Source of the DNA: Nannocystis exedens
Lineage (GTDB): Bacteria; Myxococcota_A; Polyangia; Nannocystales; Nannocystaceae
NCBI RefSeq assembly: GCF_002343915.1
Contig: NZ_NETK01000001.1
Span: 7,826,001-7,890,000, forward strand
Direction: 5' to 3'
DNA length: 64,000 bases
The first letter of the stretch is position 1; the number at the start of each line of letters is the position of its first letter. The notes beneath the pieces are model-generated. The model worked only from the letters and a program-made list of their open reading frames with translations, ran no database searches and was not told the DNA's origin. A program made the translations under genes and the position numbers. This document shows positions 34,984 to 43,448 of this stretch, piece after piece.

Positions 34984-35291
34984 CGACGCAGGAGCGCTGG
35001 CGGGCCCACGTGGACGCGTGGAAGTCGAGCGGCCTGTCGTGCAGGGCTTACGCGGCGAAGGCCGGCATCAACCAGCGGACGCTGACGTGGTGGAAGTCGA
35101 AGCTGGCGGGCGCGGGCGCGACGGGGCCAACGCCGGCGAGCTTCGTCGAAGTGACGGAGCAGCTCGCGGCGCCGGCTGCCGATGTCGGGGTGATCGAGCT
35201 CGACGTCGGCGGCGTGCACGTCCGGGTCCGCGGCCGCGTGGAGGCCGAGACGCTCGCGCGCGTGCTCGACGTGCTGGAGGCGCGCCGATGA
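34980..35291 (+). CDS. tnpA: IS66 TnpA-like DNA-binding protein
   Basis: A 103-residue protein with an N-terminal helix-turn-helix (WRAHVDAWKSSGLSCRAYAA, then INQRTLTWWKSKL), typical of the IS66 TnpA/OrfA protein that helps transposition. The C-terminal half is beta-rich (VIELDVGGVHVRVRGRVEAE). It is coupled to both neighbours by four-base overlaps. The counterpart in IS66 copy 2 is 40966-41325. Confidence 0.82.
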   Translation: MTTQERWRAHVDAWKSSGLSCRAYAAKAGINQRTLTWWKSKLAGAGATGPTPASFVEVTEQLAAPAADVGVIELDVGGVHVRVRGRVEAETLARVLDVLEARR

Positions 35292-35632
35292 TCCCGACCT
35301 CGGTGCGGATCTTCGTCTGCACGCAGCCGCTCGACATGCGGCGCAGCTTCGATGGACTCGCCGCGGCAGCGAAGCAGGTGATCGGCGAGGACCCGCGGAG
35401 CGGCGCGCTGTTCGTGTTCACGAACCGGCGCTCGAACCGCCTCAAGGTGCTGTGGTGGGACAAGAACGGCTACTGCATCCTGTGCAAGCGGCTACACCAG
35501 GCGCTGTTCCGGCTGCCGTCCGCGAATGACCCTTCGAACAGGTCGGTGCTCGTCGACGGGCGCGGCCTCCATGAGCTGCTGCGCGGCGTCGCCTCGGCAC
35601 CGCGATCACGGCAGGCGCGAGATCGCTCTTGA
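35288..35632 (+). CDS. tnpB: IS66 TnpB (IS66 Orf2-like protein)
   Basis: A 114-residue member of the IS66 Orf2 family, with the hallmark sequence IFVCTQPLDMRRSFDGLAAA followed by FTNRRSNRLKVLWWDKNGY. It is needed for transposition in studied IS66 elements, mechanism unknown. It starts at ATG 35288 overlapping tnpA. A degenerate piece of a very similar gene occurs at 51151-51233. Confidence 0.9.
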   Translation: MIPTSVRIFVCTQPLDMRRSFDGLAAAAKQVIGEDPRSGALFVFTNRRSNRLKVLWWDKNGYCILCKRLHQALFRLPSANDPSNRSVLVDGRGLHELLRGVASAPRSRQARDRS

Positions 35633-35665
35633 CTCCTGCGCTGCGGGGAGTATCAGAGAACGGCC

Positions 35666-37297
35666 ATGAACGAGGCCGCCTACCGCCAGCTCGAAGCGCG
35701 AGCGAGCAAGCTCGAGGCGGTGGTCGACAGCCTCAGCGCAGAGCGCGAGCAGCTGGCGGCGGAGCGCGAGCAGTACCGCAAGCTGTACCTGCAGACGCTC
35801 GAGCGGTGTGCGACGCTCGAGCGTGGGATCGTCGCCGGCAAGCAGGCCGAGCGCCACACCGTGGACGACTCACAGCTCGCGCTGCAGGTCCTGGGCATGC
35901 TGCTCAGCCCCGAAGATCCGGCGCCGGCGCCCGACCTGTCCGAAGAGACCGATCCGGAAGTGCCGAACCGCGAGCGTGCGCCGCGGAGGCCCACGGGTCG
36001 GCGGAAGCTGCCGGAGCACCTGCCGCGCGTCGACATCGAGGTGCTGCCGCCCGAGGTGCAGCAGGAGGGCCTCGCTGCGTTCAAGCGGATCGGCGAGGAG
36101 GTCAGCGAGGTCATCGAGCGTCGACCCGAGTCGCTGGTCGTGGTCCGTCTCGTGCGACCGAAGTTCGTGCGGATCGCTGAGGACATTGCGGACGCGTCGC
36201 CGGTGAAGATCGCCGAGCCGCCCGAGCGGCCGATCGAGCGCGGGCTCGCCGGGCCCGGGATGCTCGCCGACACGATCGTCCGCCGCTGGCAGGACCACAC
36301 GCCGCTGCACCGCCAGGAGAGCATCTACGCCCGCGACGGCCTCGAGCTGTCGCGCTCGACGATCTGCGGCTGGCACGAGCAGCTCGCCGACCTCGTCGAG
36401 CCGCTCGTGGACGCGATGCTGCGCGACGCCCTTGAATCGCCGTACCTGTGCACCGACGCGACCGGCGTCCTCGTGCGCACCGAGGAGCAGTGTCAGCGCG
36501 CCCACTTCTGGGTCCTCGTCGCGCCCGAGCGCCACGTCCTCTACCGCTTCTCGCACAAGCACGACAGCGCCGCGGTCGACCGCCTGCTCGCCGGCTACAA
36601 GGGCTACCTCGTCGCCGACGCCCACTCCGTCTATGATCATTTGTACAGCACGGGCGACGTCGTCGAAGTCGCGTGTTGGGCCCACGCGCGGAGGTATTTC
36701 TTCAAGGCGCTGAGCTCGGACCCCGAGCGGGCCGACCGCGGCCTGGCGTGGATCAAGGGGCTCTTCCGCGTCGAGCGCTCGATCAAGACCGCGCCGCGGA
36801 AGAAGCGCGAGGAGGCCCGCCGCGAGAAGTCGCGGCCGATCGTCGACGCCTTCTTCGCGTGGTGCGACGAGCAGGCGGCGGACGTCCTCGACGAGACACC
36901 CATCGCCAGGGCGATCCGCTACGCGCAGAACCAGCGGGCCGCGCTCATGCGCTTCCTCGACGACGGCCGTCTCCCGCTCGACAACAACGTGAGCGAGCGG
37001 AACCTCCGCCGCGAGGTCCTCGGCAGGAAGAACTGGCTGTTCCTCGGCAGCGACGAGGGCGCTCGCACCAACACGCTCTTCGTGTCCCTCCTCGCCAGCT
37101 GCCAGCTCCACGGCATCGAGCCCTGGGCCTACCTGCGCGACCTCTTCTGCGTTCTGCCGTCCTGGCCCAGGAGCCGCGTCCTCGAGCTGGCTCCCGCCTT
37201 CTGGAAGCAGACCCGCCAGCACGAGGACGCTCAGCAGCGTCTCGCCGCCAACGTCTTCCGCGCCGTCACGCTCGCCGACCATTCCCCGCCGGTGTAG
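35666..37297 (+). CDS. tnpC: IS66 transposase TnpC
   Basis: A 543-residue DDE transposase. A coiled-coil N-terminus (EQLAAEREQYRKLYLQTLER) precedes a helix-turn-helix and the catalytic domain. The first Asp lies in LCTDATGVLV, the second probably in YLVADAHSVYDHL, and the Glu in LDNNVSERNLRREVLGRKNW. The gene is intact and of normal length, so this copy may still be active. About 46 bases remain from its stop to the right inverted repeat. Confidence 0.92.
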   Translation: MNEAAYRQLEARASKLEAVVDSLSAEREQLAAEREQYRKLYLQTLERCATLERGIVAGKQAERHTVDDSQLALQVLGMLLSPEDPAPAPDLSEETDPEVPNRERAPRRPTGRRKLPEHLPRVDIEVLPPEVQQEGLAAFKRIGEEVSEVIERRPESLVVVRLVRPKFVRIAEDIADASPVKIAEPPERPIERGLAGPGMLADTIVRRWQDHTPLHRQESIYARDGLELSRSTICGWHEQLADLVEPLVDAMLRDALESPYLCTDATGVLVRTEEQCQRAHFWVLVAPERHVLYRFSHKHDSAAVDRLLAGYKGYLVADAHSVYDHLYSTGDVVEVACWAHARRYFFKALSSDPERADRGLAWIKGLFRVERSIKTAPRKKREEARREKSRPIVDAFFAWCDEQAADVLDETPIARAIRYAQNQRAALMRFLDDGRLPLDNNVSERNLRREVLGRKNWLFLGSDEGARTNTLFVSLLASCQLHGIEPWAYLRDLFCVLPSWPRSRVLELAPAFWKQTRQHEDAQQRLAANVFRAVTLADHSPPV

Positions 37298-37343
37298 TCC
37301 AGGCCCGGCCGCGCCGTCACGATGCGGTTCGTCGTACACTTAC

Positions 37344-37722
37344 GTTACTATGCGGAGTTCGGCCGCAGGCTCGATGAGCCCGCCGAGCTCGCCCTCCGGA
37401 TCGAGCGTCCCTAGCGTCCTGAGGTGTGGAACGCCCGCAGGGTGATCCCCATACCGAGGTGAATCTGCGTCCCTACGGGGAGCTCTGGGTGAATCAGGGA
37501 GAGACGAACTACACGCTGACCGCTGACCGTGCTGCGTGGCAGGGTCAACGTGGACCTCGACTACTACGACGGCCGCGCAGCGTCGTGCGACACACGAGAA
37601 GGCGGGCCGGGGCGTGACCGTGGGCCAGCGTGAGTGTTTCACGCTCGAGTCGCGGTAGCTGGCTTACGAGCACGTCGAGTTGCTCGACGAAGTCCGTCTC
37701 GGCGTGCCCGCCGGGCCCAGGT
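37344..37722. other. gap with probable gene remnants
   Basis: No intact gene. The + strand continues with a short open tail (YYAEFGRRLDEPAELALRIERP, broken here at the stop near 37413). Farther on, at about 37455-37510, lies a stretch reading VNLRPYGELWVNQGETNYTL, which resembles PEGA-type repeats. These look like fragments of host genes disrupted by the insertion sequences. Confidence 0.35.
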
Positions 37723-39162
37723 TCACGCCGGTTCCGCGGCGTGACCCGGTAGCCGGCGCCGGCGCAGCAGCGGGATCCATCCCAGCAGTACCGCGGCCGT
37801 GCACAGCCAGCCGAACCAGTCGCCGGTGCGCGCATAGAACGTGTCGACGGGCGCGGCCGGCACGCGGGCCAGCAGCGTGGCGCCGGGCAGCGGCGCCGAA
37901 CGGGTCTCCGCGACGACACGGCCGTACGCATCGGTGACGGTCAGCAGCCCTTCCCGTGACGCCCGCACCATCGCGAAGCCGCTCTCGACGCCGCGCAGCG
38001 CGGACAGCCGGGCCGCGTAGCGGCCGTCGACACCGAAATCCCATGCCGGTACCAGCATCGCCTGGGTCTGGCGCATGCCGTAGGCCCGCCCCATCGCCGC
38101 GAAGTGCATGTCCTTGCAGATGGCGAGGCCAAAGGCGGTGCGGCCGATCGCGCGCACGTCGTAAGCCGATCCCGGCAGGAACTCGCGTTCGGGCGGCGCC
38201 AGGTGGTGCTTGCGGTAGCTGGCGTCGAGGCGGCCGTCGGGGCTGAACAGCCACGCGACGTTGTGCTTGCGGTCGTCCTCGTCGGTGCCGATGCCGGCCA
38301 CCAGCCATACCTGGGTGCGGGCGGCCAGCGCGGACAGCCGGAGCGTCAGTTGCGCGGCCGTGTCCGGGGTGACGGTCGCGATCTTTTCCGGCAGCACGAC
38401 GATGCGCGCGCCTTGTGCCGCCAACGTGCCGACGAGCTCCTCGTACCGGCTCCAGATCCGTTCGACCCGCGCAGGTGGCGTACGCGGCCCGATGAAATCG
38501 TCGATGACGGCGAGGCCCACGGGATCGGCCGCAACGGGCATCGTAGCCGGGATGCGCGCGTGGCCGAACGCAAAGGTCGCCGCGGCCAGCGCCAGCGCGG
38601 CCATTGCCGCGGGCCGTGCCGCCCGCCAGCCGCGCACGGCCGCCAGCGCGATCGCCGCGGGGACGAGCGACAGCACGAACACGAGGCCCGCCATGCCCGT
38701 CAGCGCCACGATCTGCACGGCGGCCGGCACGTCCGCCTGCGAGTAGGCCAGGCTGTCCCAGTTCGTGTCCGGATGCAGGTGCGCCAACAGCGTGTCCAGC
38801 GCGCACCACAGCAACGGATAGGCCAGCACGGACCATGGCGACGTCACGCGAATCATCGCGTGCCGTGCGGCCATGATCACGAACACCCAGGTCAGTGCCT
38901 GCAGCACGGTCACGACGGCCGCCGCCGGCGCGGGCATCAACAGCGCGAAATAGGCGTGATGGCCGCTGGCGGCGATCAGCGCCGCCAGCAGCGCGAGCAC
39001 GCATGCCGCCTTGGTGGAGTTGCGCAGCGCCGCGACCAGCACCGGCGCGGGCGCCAGCCAGGCCAGCCACCAGACGGGGTCGAGGCCGAACGCCGAGCGC
39101 AGCGCCAGCCCGCCGGACAGCGCAAGCGCGACGTCGATCGCACGATCGCGGCTCAGGCGCAT
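37723..39162 (-). CDS. apolipoprotein N-acyltransferase-like membrane protein (CN hydrolase domain)
   Basis: A 479-residue protein resembling Lnt. Six or so hydrophobic segments occupy residues 1-185. A carbon-nitrogen hydrolase domain follows with RIVVLPEKIATVTPD (catalytic Glu), KHHLAPPEREFLPGS (catalytic Lys region) and FGLAICKDMHFAAMGRAYGM (Cys nucleophile). One closing membrane segment ends the protein. The order matches Lnt, but sequence between motifs is loose, so it may act on another acyl acceptor or amide. The ATG overlaps the end of the AraC-type gene. Both genes look foreign to the region and lie between two IS66 elements. Confidence 0.78.
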   Translation of the reverse strand: MRLSRDRAIDVALALSGGLALRSAFGLDPVWWLAWLAPAPVLVAALRNSTKAACVLALLAALIAASGHHAYFALLMPAPAAAVVTVLQALTWVFVIMAARHAMIRVTSPWSVLAYPLLWCALDTLLAHLHPDTNWDSLAYSQADVPAAVQIVALTGMAGLVFVLSLVPAAIALAAVRGWRAARPAAMAALALAAATFAFGHARIPATMPVAADPVGLAVIDDFIGPRTPPARVERIWSRYEELVGTLAAQGARIVVLPEKIATVTPDTAAQLTLRLSALAARTQVWLVAGIGTDEDDRKHNVAWLFSPDGRLDASYRKHHLAPPEREFLPGSAYDVRAIGRTAFGLAICKDMHFAAMGRAYGMRQTQAMLVPAWDFGVDGRYAARLSALRGVESGFAMVRASREGLLTVTDAYGRVVAETRSAPLPGATLLARVPAAPVDTFYARTGDWFGWLCTAAVLLGWIPLLRRRRLPGHAAEPA

Positions 39163-40034
39163 ACGCGATCCTCGTCGTCGAGCGACACGGGTATCCAGAT
39201 CTCCACGCCGCCGTGTCCCGTCGCAGCGTCGAAGCGCTCGTCATAGCGCTCGAATTCGGGGCCGCCCGTCGCACGCAGGCCCGAGGCGGGCAGCCAGCGG
39301 TCGAAGATCGCGCGCCAGGTCATGCGGATCGCCGAGATGTGGCCCGGATGGAAAAAGACCGCGTAGCGCTGTGCCGGTATCCGGATCGCCGTCAGGGGGG
39401 CCGGCACGGCGCCGGTGGCCTCGACGCCGCAGGTGTAATCGAACGCACCGCCGTCCGCATCCTCGCACACGCCGTACGTGACGGATGCGTCGGGCACGTG
39501 TCCGGCAAGCCGTTGCCATTGCGCCGGGATGCCGGCCGCCGTCTCGTGCGTGTAGCGTTCGGAGAGGCCGGCGACGGTGAATGCGGGCCGCCCGATCAGC
39601 CGTGGCGCGGCCAGCGGCAGCTCGCCACCGCGGTCGAGGCGCAGCGCCGGCACCAGTTCCAGGCCGCCGCAATGGCCGCGCGCCCGCACCGTTTCGGGTG
39701 TGACGCCGAACTGCCCGCGGAATGCGCGCGTAAACGCTTCGTGGGAGCCGTAGCCGGCTTCGAGCGCGACCGCGAGGATGTCCGGGGCGCCGCCGGCGAG
39801 CGCCTGCGCCGCCTGCGTCAGCCGGCGAGCGCGCAGATAGCGCATCAGCGAGCGCCCTGTCGCCACGCCGAACGCCCGCGTCAGGTGAAAGCGCGACGCG
39901 TCGCAGGCCGCGGCGACGTCGTCCAGCGACAGCGCGGGATCCACATAGCGGGTTTCGATGTACCACAGGGCTTTGGCGACGATGCTCACGCGGGGGTATC
40001 CATCAGGTTGAGTTGGGCGGCGCCACTGTAGCAC
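39153..40034 (-). CDS. AraC-family transcriptional regulator with GyrI-like effector domain
   Basis: A 293-residue regulator. The AraC DNA-binding domain is at the N-terminus (ALSLDDVAAACDASRFHLTR and YGSHEAFTRAFRGQFGVTPE), followed by a GyrI-like small-molecule-binding domain (about 125-285), as in the Rob/SoxS-like fused regulators. GTG 40034 is chosen because GGAGG stands five bases before it; a second GTG at 39989 has no such site. Its last codons overlap the start of the acyltransferase-like gene, so the pair is an operon. Confidence 0.85.
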   Translation of the reverse strand: MLQWRRPTQPDGYPRVSIVAKALWYIETRYVDPALSLDDVAAACDASRFHLTRAFGVATGRSLMRYLRARRLTQAAQALAGGAPDILAVALEAGYGSHEAFTRAFRGQFGVTPETVRARGHCGGLELVPALRLDRGGELPLAAPRLIGRPAFTVAGLSERYTHETAAGIPAQWQRLAGHVPDASVTYGVCEDADGGAFDYTCGVEATGAVPAPLTAIRIPAQRYAVFFHPGHISAIRMTWRAIFDRWLPASGLRATGGPEFERYDERFDAATGHGGVEIWIPVSLDDEDRVCA

Positions 40035-40692
40035 GCGTGCCTCCGGGCATTTGATCGAAATTGCTGACGCCGGGATGACGGGGACATTTTATCATGTGCT
40101 GTCCCGATTTTAAGGAATTCATATGCGTACACGGATCGCCACCCTCGCTGAGCCCTGGCAAGGCGGCGGCGCCCCGGCTAAGCGCCATGCCGGGATAACT
40201 CGGTGTGACGAACCAACAACGGTGCATTCGCGCCGTTGAAAACGGCCGTCTCGGCGCCGACGTGAGAGGCCCGGGATGGACGAGTCTGCGGGCGGTGGGT
40301 CGCCCGGGCGCCGCCGACCGCGGCGAACACGAGGAGCCCCGCGCCGGTGAGCGTCCCGAACGTGACCCAGATGATGTATGCGGCGAAGTTGCCCTCGGGG
40401 CCGCATTGGTGGTCGTCGCACCTGGTGGCCGGCGACATTCCGATCGCCAGCGACAGGCCGAGGCCGACGGCCATGGCCCGGCGCCGATCGTGACCCGTCG
40501 CAGCACCCGAGCGCGCGTCGTCCAGGCGGGGTCCAGGCGCGGATCGACCCTGCCCGAAAGGTCTCGTCCGGACTGTCCCAGGTTCGTCGCTTCGGCCTCG
40601 AGCTGCGCGGTGCCGATGAGCTCGGGCTGCTCGATCACCGCCCGGTGAGTCAGCGCCTCGACGACGGTCTCGACCACGAACGCGACGAAATC
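40035..40692. other. gap with a possible small membrane protein remnant
   Basis: No convincing intact gene between the AraC-type gene and IS66 copy 2. On the minus strand 40178-40474 is open and begins with two hydrophobic stretches (MAVGLGLSLAIGM; AAYIIWVTFGTLTGAGLLVF), then degenerates into Arg/Pro-rich sequence, which suggests a truncated membrane protein gene. The first 100 bases next to the regulator are AT-richer and may hold its promoter. Confidence 0.35.
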
Positions 40693-40762
40693 GTATCCGT
40701 CCGGAAGACTGCGTCGTGAATCGAGATCCTCGAGCAGCTACAAGGCCCCTCGAGGAGGATCG

Positions 40763-40969
40763 ATGTCGAGGAAGCGTAACGACTTGAAGGAAGAGCGCGG
40801 CGCGGTCGTGCTGGCGCCGCAGCCGGTGAAGCGGGGTAGCTTCGCGTTGCTGGTACCGGACGACATGAAGTGGGAGGTTCGAGGCGTGAGCGGCGGCTAC
40901 CGGATCGACTTCCGGCCGATGACACCGCAGGAGCGGGCGCGTCGGCTCCGGGAGTGGAGGCAGCTGTGA
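40763..40969 (+). CDS. IS66 accessory small ORF
   Basis: A 68-residue protein (KRGSFALLVPDDMKWEVRGV, then DFRPMTPQERARRLREWRQL) matching the end of the first ORF of IS66 copy 1. It is shorter by about 40 residues at the N-terminus. The stop overlaps the GTG start of the tnpA-like gene. Role unknown. Confidence 0.65.
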   Translation: MSRKRNDLKEERGAVVLAPQPVKRGSFALLVPDDMKWEVRGVSGGYRIDFRPMTPQERARRLREWRQL

Positions 40970-41325
40970 CGGCGAGCAAGGTGGCGGATCCGGCGATCTG
41001 GGAGAAGCGGGTCGAGGCCCTCGAGGCGAGCGGGCGGAGCTGCCGGGAGTATGCGAAGCAGATCGGCGTCAACCCGCACACGCTGGCGGGCTGGCGGTGG
41101 AAGCTGCGGCAGCGAGCTCGGACGGGAGCGACGCCGGCGAGGCCCCGCGCAGCGGCGGGCGAGCGCGACTTCGTGGAGGTGACGAAACAGGTGGCAGCGG
41201 CGTTGGTGGCGGAGACCGGAGTAATCGAGGTCGAGCTCGGCGGTGCGGTGGTGCGGGTCCGCGGCGAGGTCGACGGCGAGATGCTCGCGCGGGTGCTCGG
41301 CGCGGTGGGAGGACGGCGCGGATGA
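40966..41325 (+). CDS. tnpA: IS66 TnpA-like DNA-binding protein
   Basis: A 119-residue helix-turn-helix protein (EKRVEALEASGRSCREYAKQ and NPHTLAGWRWKLRQ) with a beta-rich C-terminus (VIEVELGGAVVRVRGEVDGE). GTG 40966 overlaps the preceding stop. It is the equivalent of 34980-35291, clearly diverged. Confidence 0.8.
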   Translation: MTASKVADPAIWEKRVEALEASGRSCREYAKQIGVNPHTLAGWRWKLRQRARTGATPARPRAAAGERDFVEVTKQVAAALVAETGVIEVELGGAVVRVRGEVDGEMLARVLGAVGGRRG

Positions 41326-41696
41326 TCCCGAAGAACGTCCGCGTCTTCGTGTGCACCGAGCCGCAGGACATGCGGAGAGGATTCGATCGGCTGGCGCTGG
41401 CGGTGCGGGCGGAGATGGGCGACGATCCGCGGAGCGGCGCGGTCTTCGTGTTCCTGGGCCGGCGCGCCGATAGGCTCAAGCTGCTGTGGTGGGACCACAA
41501 CGGCTTCGCGGTGCTGTACAAGCGACTGCACCGCGCGACGACGACGGCGCCGAAGGCCGCGAGCCCGTCGCAGCGCTCGATCGAGATCGACGAAAAGAGC
41601 CTCGGTGCGCTGCTGCGGGGCGTCCCGCGGCATCCAGGACGCGGGCGTGAAAACGCTCTTGACGTGGGCGCGCGAACGAGTAGTAAGGACGCGTGA
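41322..41696 (+). CDS. tnpB: IS66 TnpB (IS66 Orf2-like protein)
   Basis: A 124-residue IS66 Orf2 family protein with VRVFVCTEPQDMRRGFDRLA and FLGRRADRLKLLWWDHNGFA. It overlaps tnpA by four bases and ends overlapping the GTG of tnpC. Somewhat longer at the C-terminus than the copy 1 protein. Confidence 0.9.
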   Translation: MIPKNVRVFVCTEPQDMRRGFDRLALAVRAEMGDDPRSGAVFVFLGRRADRLKLLWWDHNGFAVLYKRLHRATTTAPKAASPSQRSIEIDEKSLGALLRGVPRHPGRGRENALDVGARTSSKDA

Positions 41697-43402
41697 GCGA
41701 GATCGAGCTCCTGCGCAGCGAACTCGAGAGCAAGGAGGGCGAACTGCTCGCGCTGCGCGAGGCGCTGTCGAAGGCGTCCTCGGACCGCGAGCAGTACCGG
41801 GCGCTCTACATGCAATTGCTCGAGCGCTGTCGGCTGCTCGAGAAGGGGATCGTCGTCGGGAAGAAGGCCGAGCGCTTCCAGGGCGACGAGGAGGCGCAGC
41901 TGTCGATGCGCCTCCTGGGCATGCTGCTCGGCCCGGACGAAGCCGAGGCGAGCGCGGACGAGGATAACCTCGACGACGCGCTGGCCGAGGAGCTCGACGG
42001 AGACGAGGACGACGAGGCGAGCACGACCCGCCCCACGGATGCGTGTGAGCCGCGGCGGCGCCGTCGCGGGCGGCGCAAGCTGCCGGAGGCGCTGCCGCGC
42101 GTCGAGGTCGAGGTCCTGCCGCCGGAGGTGCTGCTGGAGGGCCTCGAGAACTTCGAGCGGATCGGCGAGGTCGTCAGCGAGACCGTCGAGCGCCGGCCGG
42201 GCGCGATGGTGGTCGCGCGAATCGTGCGGCCGAAGTTTGTCCGCAAGAATGCTCCGGCGAGCGAGTCGATCGAGACCCAGCTGGCCGATGAGACACCCGA
42301 AACCCCTCCCGTGGTGATCGCGCCGCCGCCGGACAAGCCGATCGAGCGCGGGCTGGCCGGACCCGGGCTCCTGGCCCACACGATCGTGCTGCGCTGGGGC
42401 GATCACAATCCCGCGAACCGTCAGGAGGCGATCCACGCCCGCGAGGGCCTGCCGCTGTCGCGCCAGACGATCTGCAGCTGGCACCAGCAGCTCGCCGACC
42501 TGGTCGAGCCGCTGGTCGACGCGATGATGGCCGACGCCTTCCTGTCGCCGTACGTCTGCGTCGACGCGACCGGGGTGCTCGTGCAGGCGCCCGAGCAGTG
42601 TCAGCGCGCCCACTTCTGGGTGCTCGTCGCGCCGGGCCGGCATGTGCTGTATCGATTCTCGCCGAGGCACGACAGCGAGGCCGTCGATCGCCTGCTCGCC
42701 GGTTACAAGGGCTATCTCGTCTCCGACGCCGCGACCGTCTACGACCATCTCTTCCGCGACGGCGCCGTCGTCGAGGTCGCGTGCTGGGCTCACTGCAGGC
42801 GCTACTTCTTCAAGGCGCTGGGCACTGAGCCGGAGCTCGCCAGGCACGCGCTCGGGCTGATCCGCAAGCTCTTCAAGGTCGAGGAGAAGCTGGCCGACGA
42901 GAGCCGCAAGCGGCGCGAGTCGGTCCGCCGCAAGCTGTCCGCGCCGATCGTCGACGAATTCTTCGCGTGGTGCGCCCAGCAAGCCGAGGTCGCCCTCGAC
43001 GGCTCGCCGCTCGCCGCAGCCCTGACCTACGCCACCAACAAGGCCGCGCTGCGGCGCTTCCTGGACGACGGCCGTCTGCCCCTCCACAACAACATCTCCG
43101 AGCGCGCGCTGCGGCGCGAGGCGGTCGGTCGCAAAAACTGGCTCTTCGTCGGCAGCGACGACGGCGCCCGCGCCAACACGCTCTTCGTGTCCCTGCTGGC
43201 TAGCTGCCAGATGCACGGCATCGAGCCCCTCGGCTACCTCCGCGACCTCCTGTGCCTGCTGCCCTCCTGGCCGCGCCCCCGCGTCCTCGAGCTCGCCCCC
43301 GCCTCCTGGCAGGAAACGCTCAAGCAGCCAGAGGCTCAGCAGCTCCTCGCCGCCAACCTCTTCCGCCGTATCGCCCTCGGCGAGCATCCGACCGCGATGT
43401 AG
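41693..43402 (+). CDS. tnpC: IS66 transposase TnpC
   Basis: A 569-residue DDE transposase with the same layout as copy 1: coiled coil, acidic linker (about residues 80-110, longer than in copy 1), zinc/helix-turn-helix region and catalytic domain with VCVDATGVLV, YLVSDAATVYDHL and LHNNISERALRREAVGRKNW. GTG 41693 starts it within the end of tnpB. Intact and possibly active. Confidence 0.92.
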   Translation: MSEIELLRSELESKEGELLALREALSKASSDREQYRALYMQLLERCRLLEKGIVVGKKAERFQGDEEAQLSMRLLGMLLGPDEAEASADEDNLDDALAEELDGDEDDEASTTRPTDACEPRRRRRGRRKLPEALPRVEVEVLPPEVLLEGLENFERIGEVVSETVERRPGAMVVARIVRPKFVRKNAPASESIETQLADETPETPPVVIAPPPDKPIERGLAGPGLLAHTIVLRWGDHNPANRQEAIHAREGLPLSRQTICSWHQQLADLVEPLVDAMMADAFLSPYVCVDATGVLVQAPEQCQRAHFWVLVAPGRHVLYRFSPRHDSEAVDRLLAGYKGYLVSDAATVYDHLFRDGAVVEVACWAHCRRYFFKALGTEPELARHALGLIRKLFKVEEKLADESRKRRESVRRKLSAPIVDEFFAWCAQQAEVALDGSPLAAALTYATNKAALRRFLDDGRLPLHNNISERALRREAVGRKNWLFVGSDDGARANTLFVSLLASCQMHGIEPLGYLRDLLCLLPSWPRPRVLELAPASWQETLKQPEAQQLLAANLFRRIALGEHPTAM

Positions 43403-43448
43403 CCCAGGCGCCCCCGACCGAGCCAGACGCAGTCTGTCGGACGATTAC

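Larger units (their letters stand above)
34587..37343 (+). mobile_element. IS66-family insertion sequence, copy 1
   Basis: A complete-looking IS66 element of about 2757 bp. The left end begins GTAAGGTAGCGATCCGAA and the right end, read inward, GTAAGTGTACGACGAA; the related ends and the expected four-gene layout set the limits. The flanking eight bases differ (CTGCGACC and GTTACTAT), so there is no visible target duplication. It belongs to the same family as the copy at 40693-43448 but is clearly diverged in sequence. Confidence 0.8.
40693..43448 (+). mobile_element. IS66-family insertion sequence, copy 2
   Basis: A complete element of 2756 bp. The ends are imperfect inverted repeats: left GTATCCGTCCGGAAGACTGC, right read inward GTAATCGTCCGACAGACTGC, about 19 matches in 23 positions. 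Flanking octamers (ACGAAATC, CGAGGATC) are not clear duplicates. The right end abuts, and seems to truncate, the IS630 transposase gene, so this copy arrived later. Confidence 0.85.

Noticed and set aside
34587-43448. Classic composite transposon made of two identical IS66 copies
   Set aside because: The two copies differ in coding sequence, inverted repeats and flanks, so a single composite event is not supported.
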